Assembly (NCBI RefSeq): GCF_900115785.1
Contig: NZ_FOYS01000006.1
Span: 1 to 64,000, forward strand
Reading direction: 5' to 3'
Length of the DNA stretch: 64,000 bases
DNA from: Halogeometricum limi
GTDB taxonomy: Archaea > Halobacteriota > Halobacteria > Halobacteriales > Haloferacaceae
The notes beneath the pieces are model-generated. The model did no database searches, had not been told where the DNA came from, and was given only the letters and a program-made list of their open reading frames with translations. Both the position numbers and the translations under genes were made by a program. Of the stretch, positions 33,508 to 42,717 are shown one piece after another. The first letter of the stretch is position 1. The number at the start of each line of letters is the position of its first letter.

Positions 33508-34746
33508 TCAGATACTTCCGTCGGCCGTCACTTCGACGGCGGCGTCGATGATGCGTCGGCGTTCGTCCTCGTACTCCAGTTCGTGGTCGGTGACGGACCG
33601 ACCGATGTCGTACAGTTCCTCGTCGTCGAGGGGATTCCCGTCGGCGTCTTCGACGGACTCGCCCTCCGGCCGGCGGGTGTAGCGCCACGACCCGCCGTGG
33701 GCGACGCGCCAACCGTCGTTGTTCCGACTGGTGACGACGGGGTGGCCGATGGAGTCGTCTATCGTCTCGCCCGCGCCGATACGGGTGAGGAGGTCCGGGA
33801 GTCCCGAGAGCGAAAACGGGCGCTCGACGCGTTCCTGCGGGTGGTTCGCGACGAACAGGGGGACGCGGACCGTGTCTTCGTAGAGCAGTCCGTGACCGTA
33901 GTGTCCGTCTCGTTCGCCGAACGACTCGCCGTGGTCGGCGTGGACGCAGAGGGCGGTGTCGTCGTCTATCGCACGCGCCATCCGGTCGACGAACTCGTCG
34001 GTGAAGCGAATCGTGTCGTCGTACGCGCGCAGGAGTCGGTCGTGAAGCCACCCCGAGACGGGCGTGTTCTGCTTCGCGCCGCCGAACAGCCAGGCGTTCG
34101 CCGCGTAGGCCGCCGCGGACGACTGCGAGCGGTAGCCCTTCGGCGGCAGATACGGCATGTGGACGTCGACGAGGAATATCCACAGGAAGAACGGTTCGTC
34201 GTCTTCGCGGGCCTCGTCGAGCCAACTCGTTATCTGGTCGTAGTAGGCGTCCCACGACATGTACATGTCTTGGCCCTGCCACCAGTTGACGACCTGACTC
34301 GCGAGGTCAGAGACCGCTCCGCCGCGGTCGCTTCCCTTCTCGATGGTGCCGCTCGTGAGGTCGTCGTCCATGAAGTCCTGGAAGTGGTCGAAGCCGGCGT
34401 CGTAGCCGAAGAACCGCGAGGTCCACGGGTTCGCCGTGAACCCCGCCGTCTTGTAGCCCATGTCTTTGAACTGCTGGGGGAGCGTTCGGCCGGCCTTCAG
34501 ATTCTGTCGCATGACCTCCTTTCTGTCCGCCGCCGTCGACCGCTCGATGGGGTAGCGACCCGTGAAGAACGTCGAGGACGACCCGCTGGTCGCTCCGGCC
34601 GGGGCGACGGCGTTCTCGAAGACGAGGCCGTCTTCGGCGAGGCGGTCCATCGCGGGAGTGAGGCCGGCGTCGCTGCCGAGGAACCCACACCGGTCGGAAC
34701 GGAAACTGTCGACGGTGACGAGGACGACGTCACGCTTGTCGGGCAT
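33508..34746 (-). CDS. Sulfatase-like protein
   Basis: A 412-residue member of the alkaline phosphatase superfamily. Metal ligands Asp13 and Asp18 (TVDSFRSDRCGF), a nucleophile region APAGATSGSSSTFFTG in which Thr53 falls on the sulfatase Cys position, FLVDVHMPYLPP, and CVHADHGESFGERD. As in the other sulfatase-like proteins of this locus there is no CxPSR, so a formylglycine enzyme is unlikely. It may transfer or remove a phosphodiester group on the glycan. A box (34771-34782) 30 bp before the ATG indicates a leaderless mRNA. Confidence 0.75.
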   Translation of the reverse strand: MPDKRDVVLVTVDSFRSDRCGFLGSDAGLTPAMDRLAEDGLVFENAVAPAGATSGSSSTFFTGRYPIERSTAADRKEVMRQNLKAGRTLPQQFKDMGYKTAGFTANPWTSRFFGYDAGFDHFQDFMDDDLTSGTIEKGSDRGGAVSDLASQVVNWWQGQDMYMSWDAYYDQITSWLDEAREDDEPFFLWIFLVDVHMPYLPPKGYRSQSSAAAYAANAWLFGGAKQNTPVSGWLHDRLLRAYDDTIRFTDEFVDRMARAIDDDTALCVHADHGESFGERDGHYGHGLLYEDTVRVPLFVANHPQERVERPFSLSGLPDLLTRIGAGETIDDSIGHPVVTSRNNDGWRVAHGGSWRYTRRPEGESVEDADGNPLDDEELYDIGRSVTDHELEYEDERRRIIDAAVEVTADGSI

Positions 34747-34770
34747 GCGTCGGACTACCCGTTTTCGCGG

Positions 34771-34782
34771 TATTGTTATGCC
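34771..34782 (-). promoter_or_regulatory. CATAAC-type promoter box, sulfatase-like gene
   Basis: Minus strand GGCATAACAATA, 30 bp (centre) before the ATG at 34746. Confidence 0.5.
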
Positions 34783-34918
34783 GCGAGTACCCCCGAAACG
34801 AAGCTGGCGATGCGCTCACGAATCTCACCCCTCCCGAACGGCGTCAGACCGCTCTCACGCCCGTAGCCGGTCTATAACAAACCCCTCGGTTGCCGAACTT
34901 GCTCTCACATTGGTCACT

Positions 34919-35164
34919 ATGAACTCGAAAACGAGCGACTCCGTGTCCGAGACCGACGCCGGACAGATTTCACTCCCGGAACACATCTTAGAGCGCGTGG
35001 ACGCACGCGTCCCTCGAACGAACTTCGAAACGAGAGACGAGTACGTCGCGTACGTCCTCGAAGAAGTACTCGCACGCGTGGAGGACGCGGGTGACGACGA
35101 GTACGAGTCGGTCGACGAGCGAGAGGTCCAGAGCCGTCTGAAGTCGCTCGGCTACCTCGAATAA
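34919..35164 (+). CDS. Small ribbon-helix-helix-like protein with LGYLE tail
   Basis: An 81-residue acidic protein. Residues about 16-52 (ISLPEHILERVDARV, then FETRDEYVAYVLEEVLARVE) have the strand-helix-helix look of CopG/RHH proteins, including the 'sr.eyv...l' region. The C terminus, EVQSRLKSLGYLE, copies the end of sulfatase-type proteins in this locus (RLRGLGYME, HLEDLGYL). A box (CTATAACAAACC, 34871-34882) lies 42 bp before the ATG. It may be a regulator, or a free-standing version of the tail domain of those enzymes; I cannot decide. Confidence 0.65.
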   Translation: MNSKTSDSVSETDAGQISLPEHILERVDARVPRTNFETRDEYVAYVLEEVLARVEDAGDDEYESVDEREVQSRLKSLGYLE

Positions 35165-35235
35165 CGTCCGCTCGGCTCGAAACGCGGAGACCCGACGCGG
35201 GCAGAGCGGTATCGCAGGTGTCCGTGGTCGGCCGT

Positions 35236-37878
35236 TCAGCCGAGGTTCACCACGGCGTCGCCGTTGATGTTCATCTTCGTGATGCTCCCCGAGAAGCGGA
35301 AGCCGTCCTTCCCCTCTTCGACGACGCCTGCGACCTTTCCGTCGAACACCTTGTCTTCGACACTGTCGAGCGCTTTGTCGGTCGTGACGCTCAGGTCGGG
35401 TGCGGCCTCGATGTCGCCCGAGACGTACACCTTGTAGGTTCCCGCGGCGCTACTGGTCGACCCGTCGATGACGAGCGTGTTCGGCAGCGCTTCGTTGCCG
35501 CCGAGGGTGCTCGGGTCGACTTGGGTTCCGTTGACGTAGACGTTCGCGTCGCCGTTCATCGAGAAGTCCGTAATCTCGCCGGAGTAGACGTAGCTGTGTT
35601 CGACGTCCGTGAGCGCTCCCTCCGCGCTCTTCGTCGAGACGTTGTCCGAGAGGTCGTCGTTCTCGTCCGGCGAGACGGCGATGTCCTCGGAGACGGTCAG
35701 GCGGTAGGTCGTGCTCGTGCCCGTGCCTTCGATGGTGACGGTGTTCGGCAGGTCCGTCACGGGGTCGGTCGTCGATCCGCCGACGTACTTCGCGGGGTCT
35801 ATCTCCTTTCCGTTGACTTTCACCGTCGCGAACTCCGCGCCCTCGAAGGCGAGGTTCGTGATGCTGCCCGTGTAGTGGAACACGTCCGTCCCGGCGTCCG
35901 GGCCGACGCGCCCGGAGGCGGTCTGTGCGTCGACGGTGTCTTCGAGGCCGCTCGCACCCCGGACGATTTCGCCGTCGACCGTGATGTCGAACGTCGTTTT
36001 GCCGCCGCCCGTACTCTTGACCGAGATGGTGTTCGCCGAGAGCAGTTCGGGCGACACCTGCACCGACCTCGACCCGTCGGCCGTCTCGATGTAGTAGTTC
36101 GAGTTGTCGGCACCCGTCGCGGAGAAATCCGTGACGTGACCCTCGTAGAGGTAGCTGTCGGTGCCCGAAACGGGTCCGAGGCTGTCGGTGACGGTGTTGT
36201 TCTCGACGACGCCTTCTCCGGAGGCGGCGGGCTTCATCGTTCCGCTGGTCGAGACGGTGAACTCCGTCTCGCCGGTCCCCTTACTCTCGACGCGGAAGCG
36301 GTACGGGAGGTCGTAGCTGGACGAGTCGTCCGTGCTGTCGCCGGAACTGCCGCCCGTGCTTCCGTCGCTGGTCGAGGGAGTGCCGTCGCTCGGCGTCGTC
36401 TTCGGCAGCGAGGGGAGCGGGCAACTGTCGCCGGACGTGATACCCGACGTGCTCACGCGGCCGTTCCGGAACGTCGTCGACCGGCCGCCGACGTCGATGT
36501 TCGTGTTCTTGACGACGGAGCCGTCGCAGTTGTCCAGAACGATACCGTCGTTGTTGTTCCGCGAGGAGATGCAGCAGTTCTCGATGACCGAGTTGGTTCG
36601 GTCCTCGAAGTACATCGCGGCCTTACTCCACGCGGACCCGGTGACGCTCACACCGTCTAGTTCCATCGCGTACGGCTTGCCAGCGTCGCGACGAATCTCC
36701 TGTCCGTAGATGGGGATGACCTCCCCCGCGTCGCACTGGACGCGGGTGTTTCGGATGACCGCGCCGCCGGTGTCGAAGTTGATGTAGATTCCGGCGAGCG
36801 CTTGGCCGGACGTGTTCTTGACGATGACCTCGCAGTCCTCGATGACGGGCCCCGAGTACGTCTTGTCGTTCGTCTGCGCCCAGATGCCCCGGTTGAGTTG
36901 GATGGGTTCGCCGTCGTCGAACGTGGACTCCTTCTTCTCGTTGCGGGGGTCCCAGTCCTCCGTGTCCATCACGACCGTACAGTTGCGAATCGTGGAGTCA
37001 CGACCCGCGGCCCGGATGGCCGTGTGGACGACGTTCTTCATGTAACAGTTCTCGATGAGGTAGGTTCCCGCCCCTTTCCCGGTGTAGATACCGGACTCCG
37101 ACCCGTTGTGAATCTCGATGTTCCGAAGCACCATGTGACCCTCGTGACCGCGACCCGACCAGATGTCGAGAGAGGACTTGGGGTAGTGCTGGAACTCCGT
37201 GGGACCCGTGCGGTAGAGGCCGTCGACGACGGCGACGCCGTTGGGGTCGGTGACGTTCGCGCCGAACATCGTCGGACAACTCGGCGTCCACCCGTCGTAC
37301 TCGACGTTCTCTAAGCGGAAGTTGTCCTTGATGTTCCCGCCCATTCCGACGCCGGTTCTGTAGTCGTCGCGGCGGTCGATGGTGAAGTCCTTCAGGAGGG
37401 CGCCGTCGACGTTGTTGAAGTTGATCCAGCGGAGGTCTTTCTCACCGACGGGCACGGTGAAGCGCACGTCCGAACGGTCGCTTCCGATGCCGACGATACC
37501 GACGCGGTCACGGAGGCGGTGTTGGTTCTCGACGAGGTACTCTCCCGGCGGGAACTCGAGGAGGGTGCCCGACTGGAGGGCGTTGTCGAGTTTCCGGTCG
37601 ATGGGGTTCCGGCCGTTGGGGTCCATCCCGACGTCGTCGACGGCGTTCAGGACGCGGTCGAACGTCACGCCGCCGCGTTCGACGCTCGCAGCGGCGGACG
37701 TCGACGCCGCACCGGCACCGGCGGCGACGGCGGCGGCGGCGGCACCCAGCTTGAGGGTGTCGCGGCGGCCGAGGAGTTTGGCGTCGTCAGTCGGTCGTTC
37801 GGTAGTGGCGTCGTTGGTTGGCCGTTCGGTCGGTTCGGTGCCCGCGTCGTGTGGGCGGTCAGCAGGTTGTTCTGCCAT
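35236..37878 (-). CDS. Tat-exported right-handed beta-helix protein with four C-terminal modules
   Basis: An 880-residue protein from the ATG at 37878 (GTG at 37884 is the alternative). A Tat signal (RRDTLKLGAAAAAVAAGAGA) follows a long Thr/Pro-rich N-terminus of 35 residues. Residues about 70-490 are a parallel beta-helix (repeats such as NVEYDG, IRNCTVVMD, VIEDCEVIV, VIENCCISS, VVKNTNIDV), as in pectate lyases and C5-epimerases. A Ser/Thr/Asp linker leads to four repeats of about 85-95 residues, each a beta module ending in a YxGxIT-D/N-F/M pattern plus a NG-x-V motif. It is likely to act on or bind an extracellular polysaccharide. A box (AGATAATAAATG) is 30 bp before the ATG. Confidence 0.8.
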   Translation of the reverse strand: MAEQPADRPHDAGTEPTERPTNDATTERPTDDAKLLGRRDTLKLGAAAAAVAAGAGAASTSAAASVERGGVTFDRVLNAVDDVGMDPNGRNPIDRKLDNALQSGTLLEFPPGEYLVENQHRLRDRVGIVGIGSDRSDVRFTVPVGEKDLRWINFNNVDGALLKDFTIDRRDDYRTGVGMGGNIKDNFRLENVEYDGWTPSCPTMFGANVTDPNGVAVVDGLYRTGPTEFQHYPKSSLDIWSGRGHEGHMVLRNIEIHNGSESGIYTGKGAGTYLIENCYMKNVVHTAIRAAGRDSTIRNCTVVMDTEDWDPRNEKKESTFDDGEPIQLNRGIWAQTNDKTYSGPVIEDCEVIVKNTSGQALAGIYINFDTGGAVIRNTRVQCDAGEVIPIYGQEIRRDAGKPYAMELDGVSVTGSAWSKAAMYFEDRTNSVIENCCISSRNNNDGIVLDNCDGSVVKNTNIDVGGRSTTFRNGRVSTSGITSGDSCPLPSLPKTTPSDGTPSTSDGSTGGSSGDSTDDSSSYDLPYRFRVESKGTGETEFTVSTSGTMKPAASGEGVVENNTVTDSLGPVSGTDSYLYEGHVTDFSATGADNSNYYIETADGSRSVQVSPELLSANTISVKSTGGGKTTFDITVDGEIVRGASGLEDTVDAQTASGRVGPDAGTDVFHYTGSITNLAFEGAEFATVKVNGKEIDPAKYVGGSTTDPVTDLPNTVTIEGTGTSTTYRLTVSEDIAVSPDENDDLSDNVSTKSAEGALTDVEHSYVYSGEITDFSMNGDANVYVNGTQVDPSTLGGNEALPNTLVIDGSTSSAAGTYKVYVSGDIEAAPDLSVTTDKALDSVEDKVFDGKVAGVVEEGKDGFRFSGSITKMNINGDAVVNLG

Positions 37879-38186
37879 GGACACTCGTTTAGTATTAGGT
37901 TAAGATAATAAATGCATCGATTATTCCGGGGGCATATAGTTAGTAAAAATGCCATAGTTACGTGACTTTCACAAAATACTGAACATCTTGTTTTCCTCTA
38001 GATTACCGATTCTAACGGCACCTTTACTTACCTGTTTGGGTTCTCGGCGCTCGAAAAACAGCGTCCCAAGGTCACCGCGTAGATGGCTCAAAAACAGCGA
38101 AAACAGTCTTAAGGTAGCATTAACAGCTGTTTCACGGGATGCCCTCTGGCTCTCCAGTGAGGTCGTGCGGGAGAAGGCGGCGTGGG
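37879..38186. other. AT-rich region between the two beta-helix genes
   Basis: The 300 bp between the two beta-helix genes has the AT-rich promoter of the first gene (about 37900-37920, AAGATAATAAATG) and other AT-rich patches, e.g. TAGTTAGTAAAAATGCC. The nearer part to 38186 includes ATGGCTCAAAAACAGCG and could contain a terminator for the second gene. No credible coding frame. Confidence 0.4.
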
Positions 38187-39791
38187 TTATCGGGGGTCGA
38201 GGACGGTTCCGTAGAGTTGGTCTTCTGTCGCCCCGATGACTGCCAACGCGTTCGGCATCGAGTCGGACCCACCCAGACAGGTCGTCCCCGAGAGCGAACT
38301 TCCGAGTTGCCGTGTGTCCACGTCGGTCAAGAGCGCAGACTGAAGTCGCTCGATGTTCTTGAGAGTCGCCAGACACTCCGACGTCCCGACTTTGCTCGAC
38401 ACTCGAAGCGGGTAGCCGCCCGTGAGGACGCTCACTCCGTCGACGATGGTCCCCGCGGAGTCGTCGAGGACGATGCCGTCGACGCCGATGCCGGGGAGGT
38501 CTATCGTCACGTTCGAAAGCCGCGACCCGGGGCGGCCCTGCAAGAGGAGTCCGACCGTGTTCGACGCCTGCCCGGATATCTGTATGTTCTCGAACGTCAT
38601 GTCCCACGGCTTCGTGGGCCGTTGCGGGCCCGTCGCGGGTTCGTCGACGACGATGGTCGGATAGCTCGTGTTGTTGAAGAACCGGCAGTTTCTGACGGTC
38701 GCCGCGCCCTGATTGTGCTCTATCTTCAAGAGCGCTTCCGTGCGCGGGGAGGACCGCGCGATGACGGTACAGTCTTCGACGAGTCCGCCCGTGAGGCCGT
38801 ACTTGCCGGACTGCATGTGGATGCCGCGGGCTTGACGCCACTTTCCGCGGTTTCCGGGCGTTCGGTCGGTGTCGTCGATGACGACCGTCGCGCCCTTCAC
38901 CCACGACCCCTCGCCGGCGATGCGGACGCCGTCGCCGTAGTTGTTCTTAAACAGGCCGCCCTCGACGCGCACGTCTCCTTGCGCTTTGGAGGCGTAGATT
39001 CCGTGCTCGCCGCCGTTCTCGATGTGGAGGTTCCGGTAGTAGAGCGTCCCGAGGTGGCTCCGTCCGGTGAACACCGTGATGGAGTTCCCCGGATAGTGCG
39101 CCATGTCCTGCGGTCCCTTCCGAACGAACGTGTTCACTTCGGCGACGCCGTCGGGGGTCATCACCTGCACGACGATGCCGTTCTCCGCGCCCGACTCGGA
39201 GTCCTCGCGGGGGTTCGACCCGGCTTTCTCGACGTTGAACAGTTTGAGGTTGTCGTCGACGAGAAAGCCCATGCCTATCGACCGGTCGAACTTCCGACCC
39301 TGTTGCATGGTGAAGTTCTCCACGAGGATGTCGCGGCCCCCGTCGACCATGATCCACCGGAACGACCGCCCGGCGGGAATCGTGAACTGCACGTCGCGGC
39401 GCGACCGACCGGTACCGAGGATTCCCCACCGAGAGACCCCTTCGACGTCGTGTCGACGCTCGACGAGATAATCTCCGGGCGGAACCTCGATGAGCGTCCC
39501 CTCTCGGAGATGCTGGTCGAGCGAGTCGTCTATCGGTTCTTCGCCGTTCGGGTCCCAGCCGAGGTCGGAGACGGCGTCTCGGATACGGTCGAACTGGATT
39601 CCGCGGCGGACCTTCGGATTCGGTTCGTCGTCCGCTTCTGGCGTGTTCGTGAACGGCCCCGGTTTCTCGGGTGCCTGCGTCGGCGTCCCGTCGCCGCCGC
39701 CCCCACACCCTGCCAGCGACGCGATTCCCGCCGTCCCGAGTAGGCCGAGGACGTCACGACGCCCGAACGTTCGCTCAGTGTCTCGTGTCAC
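38187..39791 (-). CDS. Tat-exported beta-helix lipoprotein
   Basis: A 534-residue paralogue of the beta-helix domain at 35236. It starts with GTG and has RRDVLGLLGTAGIASLAGC, a twin-arginine signal with a lipobox, so it should be anchored outside the membrane by lipid at Cys28. The conserved block FDRIRDAVSDLGWDPNG...EVPPGDYLVE matches FDRVLNAVDDVGMDPNG...EFPPGEYLVE in the other. Later turns contain IENGGEHGIYASKA and VEDCTVIARSS. It lacks the C-terminal modules. It follows the phosphodiesterase gene by 23 bp and is probably in its operon. Confidence 0.8.
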   Translation of the reverse strand: MTRDTERTFGRRDVLGLLGTAGIASLAGCGGGGDGTPTQAPEKPGPFTNTPEADDEPNPKVRRGIQFDRIRDAVSDLGWDPNGEEPIDDSLDQHLREGTLIEVPPGDYLVERRHDVEGVSRWGILGTGRSRRDVQFTIPAGRSFRWIMVDGGRDILVENFTMQQGRKFDRSIGMGFLVDDNLKLFNVEKAGSNPREDSESGAENGIVVQVMTPDGVAEVNTFVRKGPQDMAHYPGNSITVFTGRSHLGTLYYRNLHIENGGEHGIYASKAQGDVRVEGGLFKNNYGDGVRIAGEGSWVKGATVVIDDTDRTPGNRGKWRQARGIHMQSGKYGLTGGLVEDCTVIARSSPRTEALLKIEHNQGAATVRNCRFFNNTSYPTIVVDEPATGPQRPTKPWDMTFENIQISGQASNTVGLLLQGRPGSRLSNVTIDLPGIGVDGIVLDDSAGTIVDGVSVLTGGYPLRVSSKVGTSECLATLKNIERLQSALLTDVDTRQLGSSLSGTTCLGGSDSMPNALAVIGATEDQLYGTVLDPR

Positions 39792-39814
39792 ACCCGTTCA
39801 CCCCACCCAGAGGT

Positions 39815-41410
39815 TCACTCCATGTACCCGAGACCACGCAGTCTGTCTTCGACCGTCTCGGTGTCCGTCGCGGTGGCTTCGGCTCCTTCGCGTTTCGTGT
39901 ACTGGTTCGTCTGTACCGCCTCGGTCGCCGGAGCCGAGTCGGGGTCGAATATCTCCGCGAGCACGTCGCCGTCCGCCAACTCGGGGACCTCCTGTCCAAG
40001 CGAGTGCAGGACCGTCGGCGCCACGTCGACGACGTCCGCGTCTTCGACGCGCGTGCCCGCGCTGACGTCGTCGCCCCACGCGAAGAAGATGCCGTGCGGC
40101 CGGTGGTACGCGGCGATATCGGTCGCCGGTTCGACAGCCTCTGCTGCGAGTTTCGGCTCGACGTGGTAGCCCTCCTTCGCCTCGACGACGATGTCCGGGG
40201 CGTCGGGGTCGTTCGGGAACAGTTCGTCCCCGTCGTGGACGGTGAGAAGCGGGTCGCCCGTCTCGGGGTCCGTCGCCGCTTCGAGCACGCGCACCACCTC
40301 GCGCTTCGTGCGCGAGACCGCCTTCGGTGGCACCGTCCCCTGTTCGAACCGCTCGGTGTCGTTGATGTAGACGCTGCCGAGGCCGTGGAGGAACGCGTCC
40401 GTCCGGTCGAACTCTACGTCGTACAGTCCGTGGCTGCCGGGGATGCGCTCTGCGAAGAAGTCCACGACGGACTTCGGGAGGGTCTGGACGAGTTTGTCGT
40501 CCGTGATTCCCGCCTTCTGGAGGGCACCCTGCACGCGGTCTTTGTTCAGGCCGACGCCCGAGAGCACACCGCGTGCGCCTTCGGAATCTTTGGTGGTTAA
40601 TAGTCCTTCGTCTGCCAGTATGCGGTTGACACTGATGACTTTCTCGATTGGTGCGAAGCCGTGGTCCGAGACCACGTAGAGGTTCGAATCGCGGTCCTCG
40701 CAGTAGTCCATCACCTCGCCGAGGATGTCGTCGAGTTTCTTGTAGTGCGCCAACAGCGTCTCGTCGTCCCAGATGAGGTGCTGGAGTCGGTCGGGGGCGA
40801 CGTAGACGAAGAAGAACAGTCGCCAGTCCTCGTTCTCCATGAGCAGTTCCATCAGGTCGTGACGCGTCTGCATCACGTGGTCGAGGTCGTCGAGGAACTC
40901 GTCCTCGCGGCCCGCGTAGTCGCGCCACTTGATGTCTATCTCGTAGTCGGGGATGCGCCGGTCGAACTCCTCGCGGAGCGACTCGGGGTTGACCGCCTCG
41001 CCGTCTATCTGCGGCGTCATCATCCCGCTGACGATGCCGCTGTCCTCGCCGGGGTCGCTCGTCGGGTACGTCATCGGGACGTTCGCGACGACGGAGGGAG
41101 AGACCAGTTCCCAGAGCGGCGGTTGCTTTACGTCCGCGCTGGAGTAGGGCGACTGCTTGTACGAGGAGTCGAGTTTCATGAACTCGTACAACCCGTGCTT
41201 GTCGGGCCACGTCCCCGTGGCGATGGAGGGCCACGCGACGGGCGTGTTCGCCGGAGTCGTGCTTCGGAGGGGACCCGACGCGCCCTCGTTCAGGAGACGC
41301 TCGAAGTTCGGTAACTCGCCGTCGTCCACGAAGCCTTCGAGGAGTCCCCACGGGACTCCGTCGAGACCTAAGACGAACGCTCGGCGAGTTTCGTCGTACG
41401 TATCGTTCAC
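39815..41410 (-). CDS. Type I phosphodiesterase/nucleotide pyrophosphatase-family enzyme
   Basis: A 531-residue member of the alkaline phosphatase superfamily. Metal site FVLGLDGVPW, a nucleophile region TTPANTPVAWPSIATG in which a Thr is the expected nucleophile, FVYVAPDRLQHLIW, and YVVSDHGFAP; a late HGIFFAWG completes the site. It ends in RLRGLGYME. These proteins are widespread in archaeal and bacterial glycan loci and are thought to cleave a phosphodiester or transfer a polar group. The GTG at 41410 is 31 bp after a CATAAC box (41436-41447); a GTG at 41422 is also in frame. Confidence 0.78.
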   Translation of the reverse strand: MNDTYDETRRAFVLGLDGVPWGLLEGFVDDGELPNFERLLNEGASGPLRSTTPANTPVAWPSIATGTWPDKHGLYEFMKLDSSYKQSPYSSADVKQPPLWELVSPSVVANVPMTYPTSDPGEDSGIVSGMMTPQIDGEAVNPESLREEFDRRIPDYEIDIKWRDYAGREDEFLDDLDHVMQTRHDLMELLMENEDWRLFFFVYVAPDRLQHLIWDDETLLAHYKKLDDILGEVMDYCEDRDSNLYVVSDHGFAPIEKVISVNRILADEGLLTTKDSEGARGVLSGVGLNKDRVQGALQKAGITDDKLVQTLPKSVVDFFAERIPGSHGLYDVEFDRTDAFLHGLGSVYINDTERFEQGTVPPKAVSRTKREVVRVLEAATDPETGDPLLTVHDGDELFPNDPDAPDIVVEAKEGYHVEPKLAAEAVEPATDIAAYHRPHGIFFAWGDDVSAGTRVEDADVVDVAPTVLHSLGQEVPELADGDVLAEIFDPDSAPATEAVQTNQYTKREGAEATATDTETVEDRLRGLGYME

Positions 41411-41435
41411 CAGGTGTAACACGTCACGGTTTCTG

Positions 41436-41447
41436 CTTAGTTATGGG
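41436..41447 (-). promoter_or_regulatory. CATAAC-type promoter box, phosphodiesterase gene
   Basis: Minus strand CCCATAACTAAG, 31 bp (centre) before the GTG at 41410. Confidence 0.5.
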
Positions 41448-41546
41448 CCGTATTCCCGATTAGACGGCGATTCACGCCGGTTTCAGGCGCGGGATGAGGT
41501 AACAAGGCGGGGGCGTCTACGGAAGAACACTCGGCGACGACGGCGG

Positions 41547-42602
41547 CTACTGCGCGAGTTCTCGGTACAGGTCGTCGAGTCGTTCGGTCGCGACGGACCA
41601 CGAGTACGTCTCCAAGACGCGTTCGCGACTCGTCCGACCCATCTGTTCGAGGCGTTCGGGGTCGTTGACGAGGTCCGACAGCGTCGCGGCCAGCGTCTCG
41701 GCGTCGCCGGGTTCGACGAGGACGCCGTTGTCGTCGTCGATGAGGCTCGGAATCGCGCCGACCGTCGTCGAGACGAGGGCGTTCCCGCCCGCCATCGCCT
41801 CCAAGAGGGCGATGGGGAGGTTCTCGGCGTACGTCGGGAGGACGAACACCGAGCCGTCGTTCAGCATCTCACGTTTGCGCTCCTCCGAGACGTAGCCCTC
41901 GTAGGTCACTCGCTCGTGTTTCTCCGCGAGGTCCGCTGCGAGGTGCGAGAGCGGACCGCTCCCGGCGATGGTCACGTCGCAGTCCTCGCCGTTCTGCATC
42001 AGCGTGTCGACGGCCTCGACGAACTCTTCGATACCCTTGCGTTCGAGATGGTTCGAGATGAAGACGAGATGCGGCGGCGTCGCGTCGTAGCGCGGGTCGT
42101 ACTCCCCCGGGTCGACGGCGTTCGGGAGGACGGTTATCTTCTCTTCTGCGACGCGGAGACCCACGATATCGCGCCAGTAGTCCGAGAGGACGATGACGGT
42201 GTCGCACTGCGAGAAGACGAGCGACTGGTAGAGGCGAATCGGCTTCGAGTCGGTCTGCATGAAGTCGTCGAACGAGGAGCCGTGGACGTGCATCACGACG
42301 GGGACGCGCCACAGCGTCGACGCGAGAACCGCGTACACCCCGGACTGGTAGAAGGAGTTCCAGTGGCTGGTGTGGACGTGGACGACGTCGGGTGGCCGTC
42401 TGAACGGAAACTTCAGAATCTGCGCGAACGCGAGCACCATCGCGACGAGAAAGTCCTGCGTCGACTCGCTCATCGGGACGGAGACGTCGTAGATTCGAGA
42501 CGAGACCCTCGCCGGGAGGCGGCGGCGTTGTTCTCTCATATACTGCGCGATACCACCGGTCGTACCGGCCGGTCCTACTAACAGGACGTCTGTCTCCCGC
42601 AT
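41547..42602 (-). CDS. Family 4 glycosyltransferase (GT-B)
   Basis: A 351-residue retaining GT-B enzyme: N-terminal LVGPAGTTGGIAQYMRE, VVHVHTSHWNSFY, then HLVFISNHLERKGI in the donor domain and the E-x7-E motif region PTYAENLPIALLEAMAGGNALVSTTVG. Short hydrophobic stretch about 50-63 may touch the membrane. It adds a sugar to the lipid-linked precursor. A box (GCATTACTATG, minus, near 42635) is 33 bp before the ATG. Confidence 0.88.
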   Translation of the reverse strand: MRETDVLLVGPAGTTGGIAQYMREQRRRLPARVSSRIYDVSVPMSESTQDFLVAMVLAFAQILKFPFRRPPDVVHVHTSHWNSFYQSGVYAVLASTLWRVPVVMHVHGSSFDDFMQTDSKPIRLYQSLVFSQCDTVIVLSDYWRDIVGLRVAEEKITVLPNAVDPGEYDPRYDATPPHLVFISNHLERKGIEEFVEAVDTLMQNGEDCDVTIAGSGPLSHLAADLAEKHERVTYEGYVSEERKREMLNDGSVFVLPTYAENLPIALLEAMAGGNALVSTTVGAIPSLIDDDNGVLVEPGDAETLAATLSDLVNDPERLEQMGRTSRERVLETYSWSVATERLDDLYRELAQ

Positions 42603-42717
42603 TATACTCTACGTGGGGCCACTGCAAGACATAGTAATGCGGCAGTTACGCCGGTACGAGGCGAGAACTGGCAAAGTGGGATGAAACGGCGAATCCGAAC
42701 GGTCGGTTACCAGCGAG

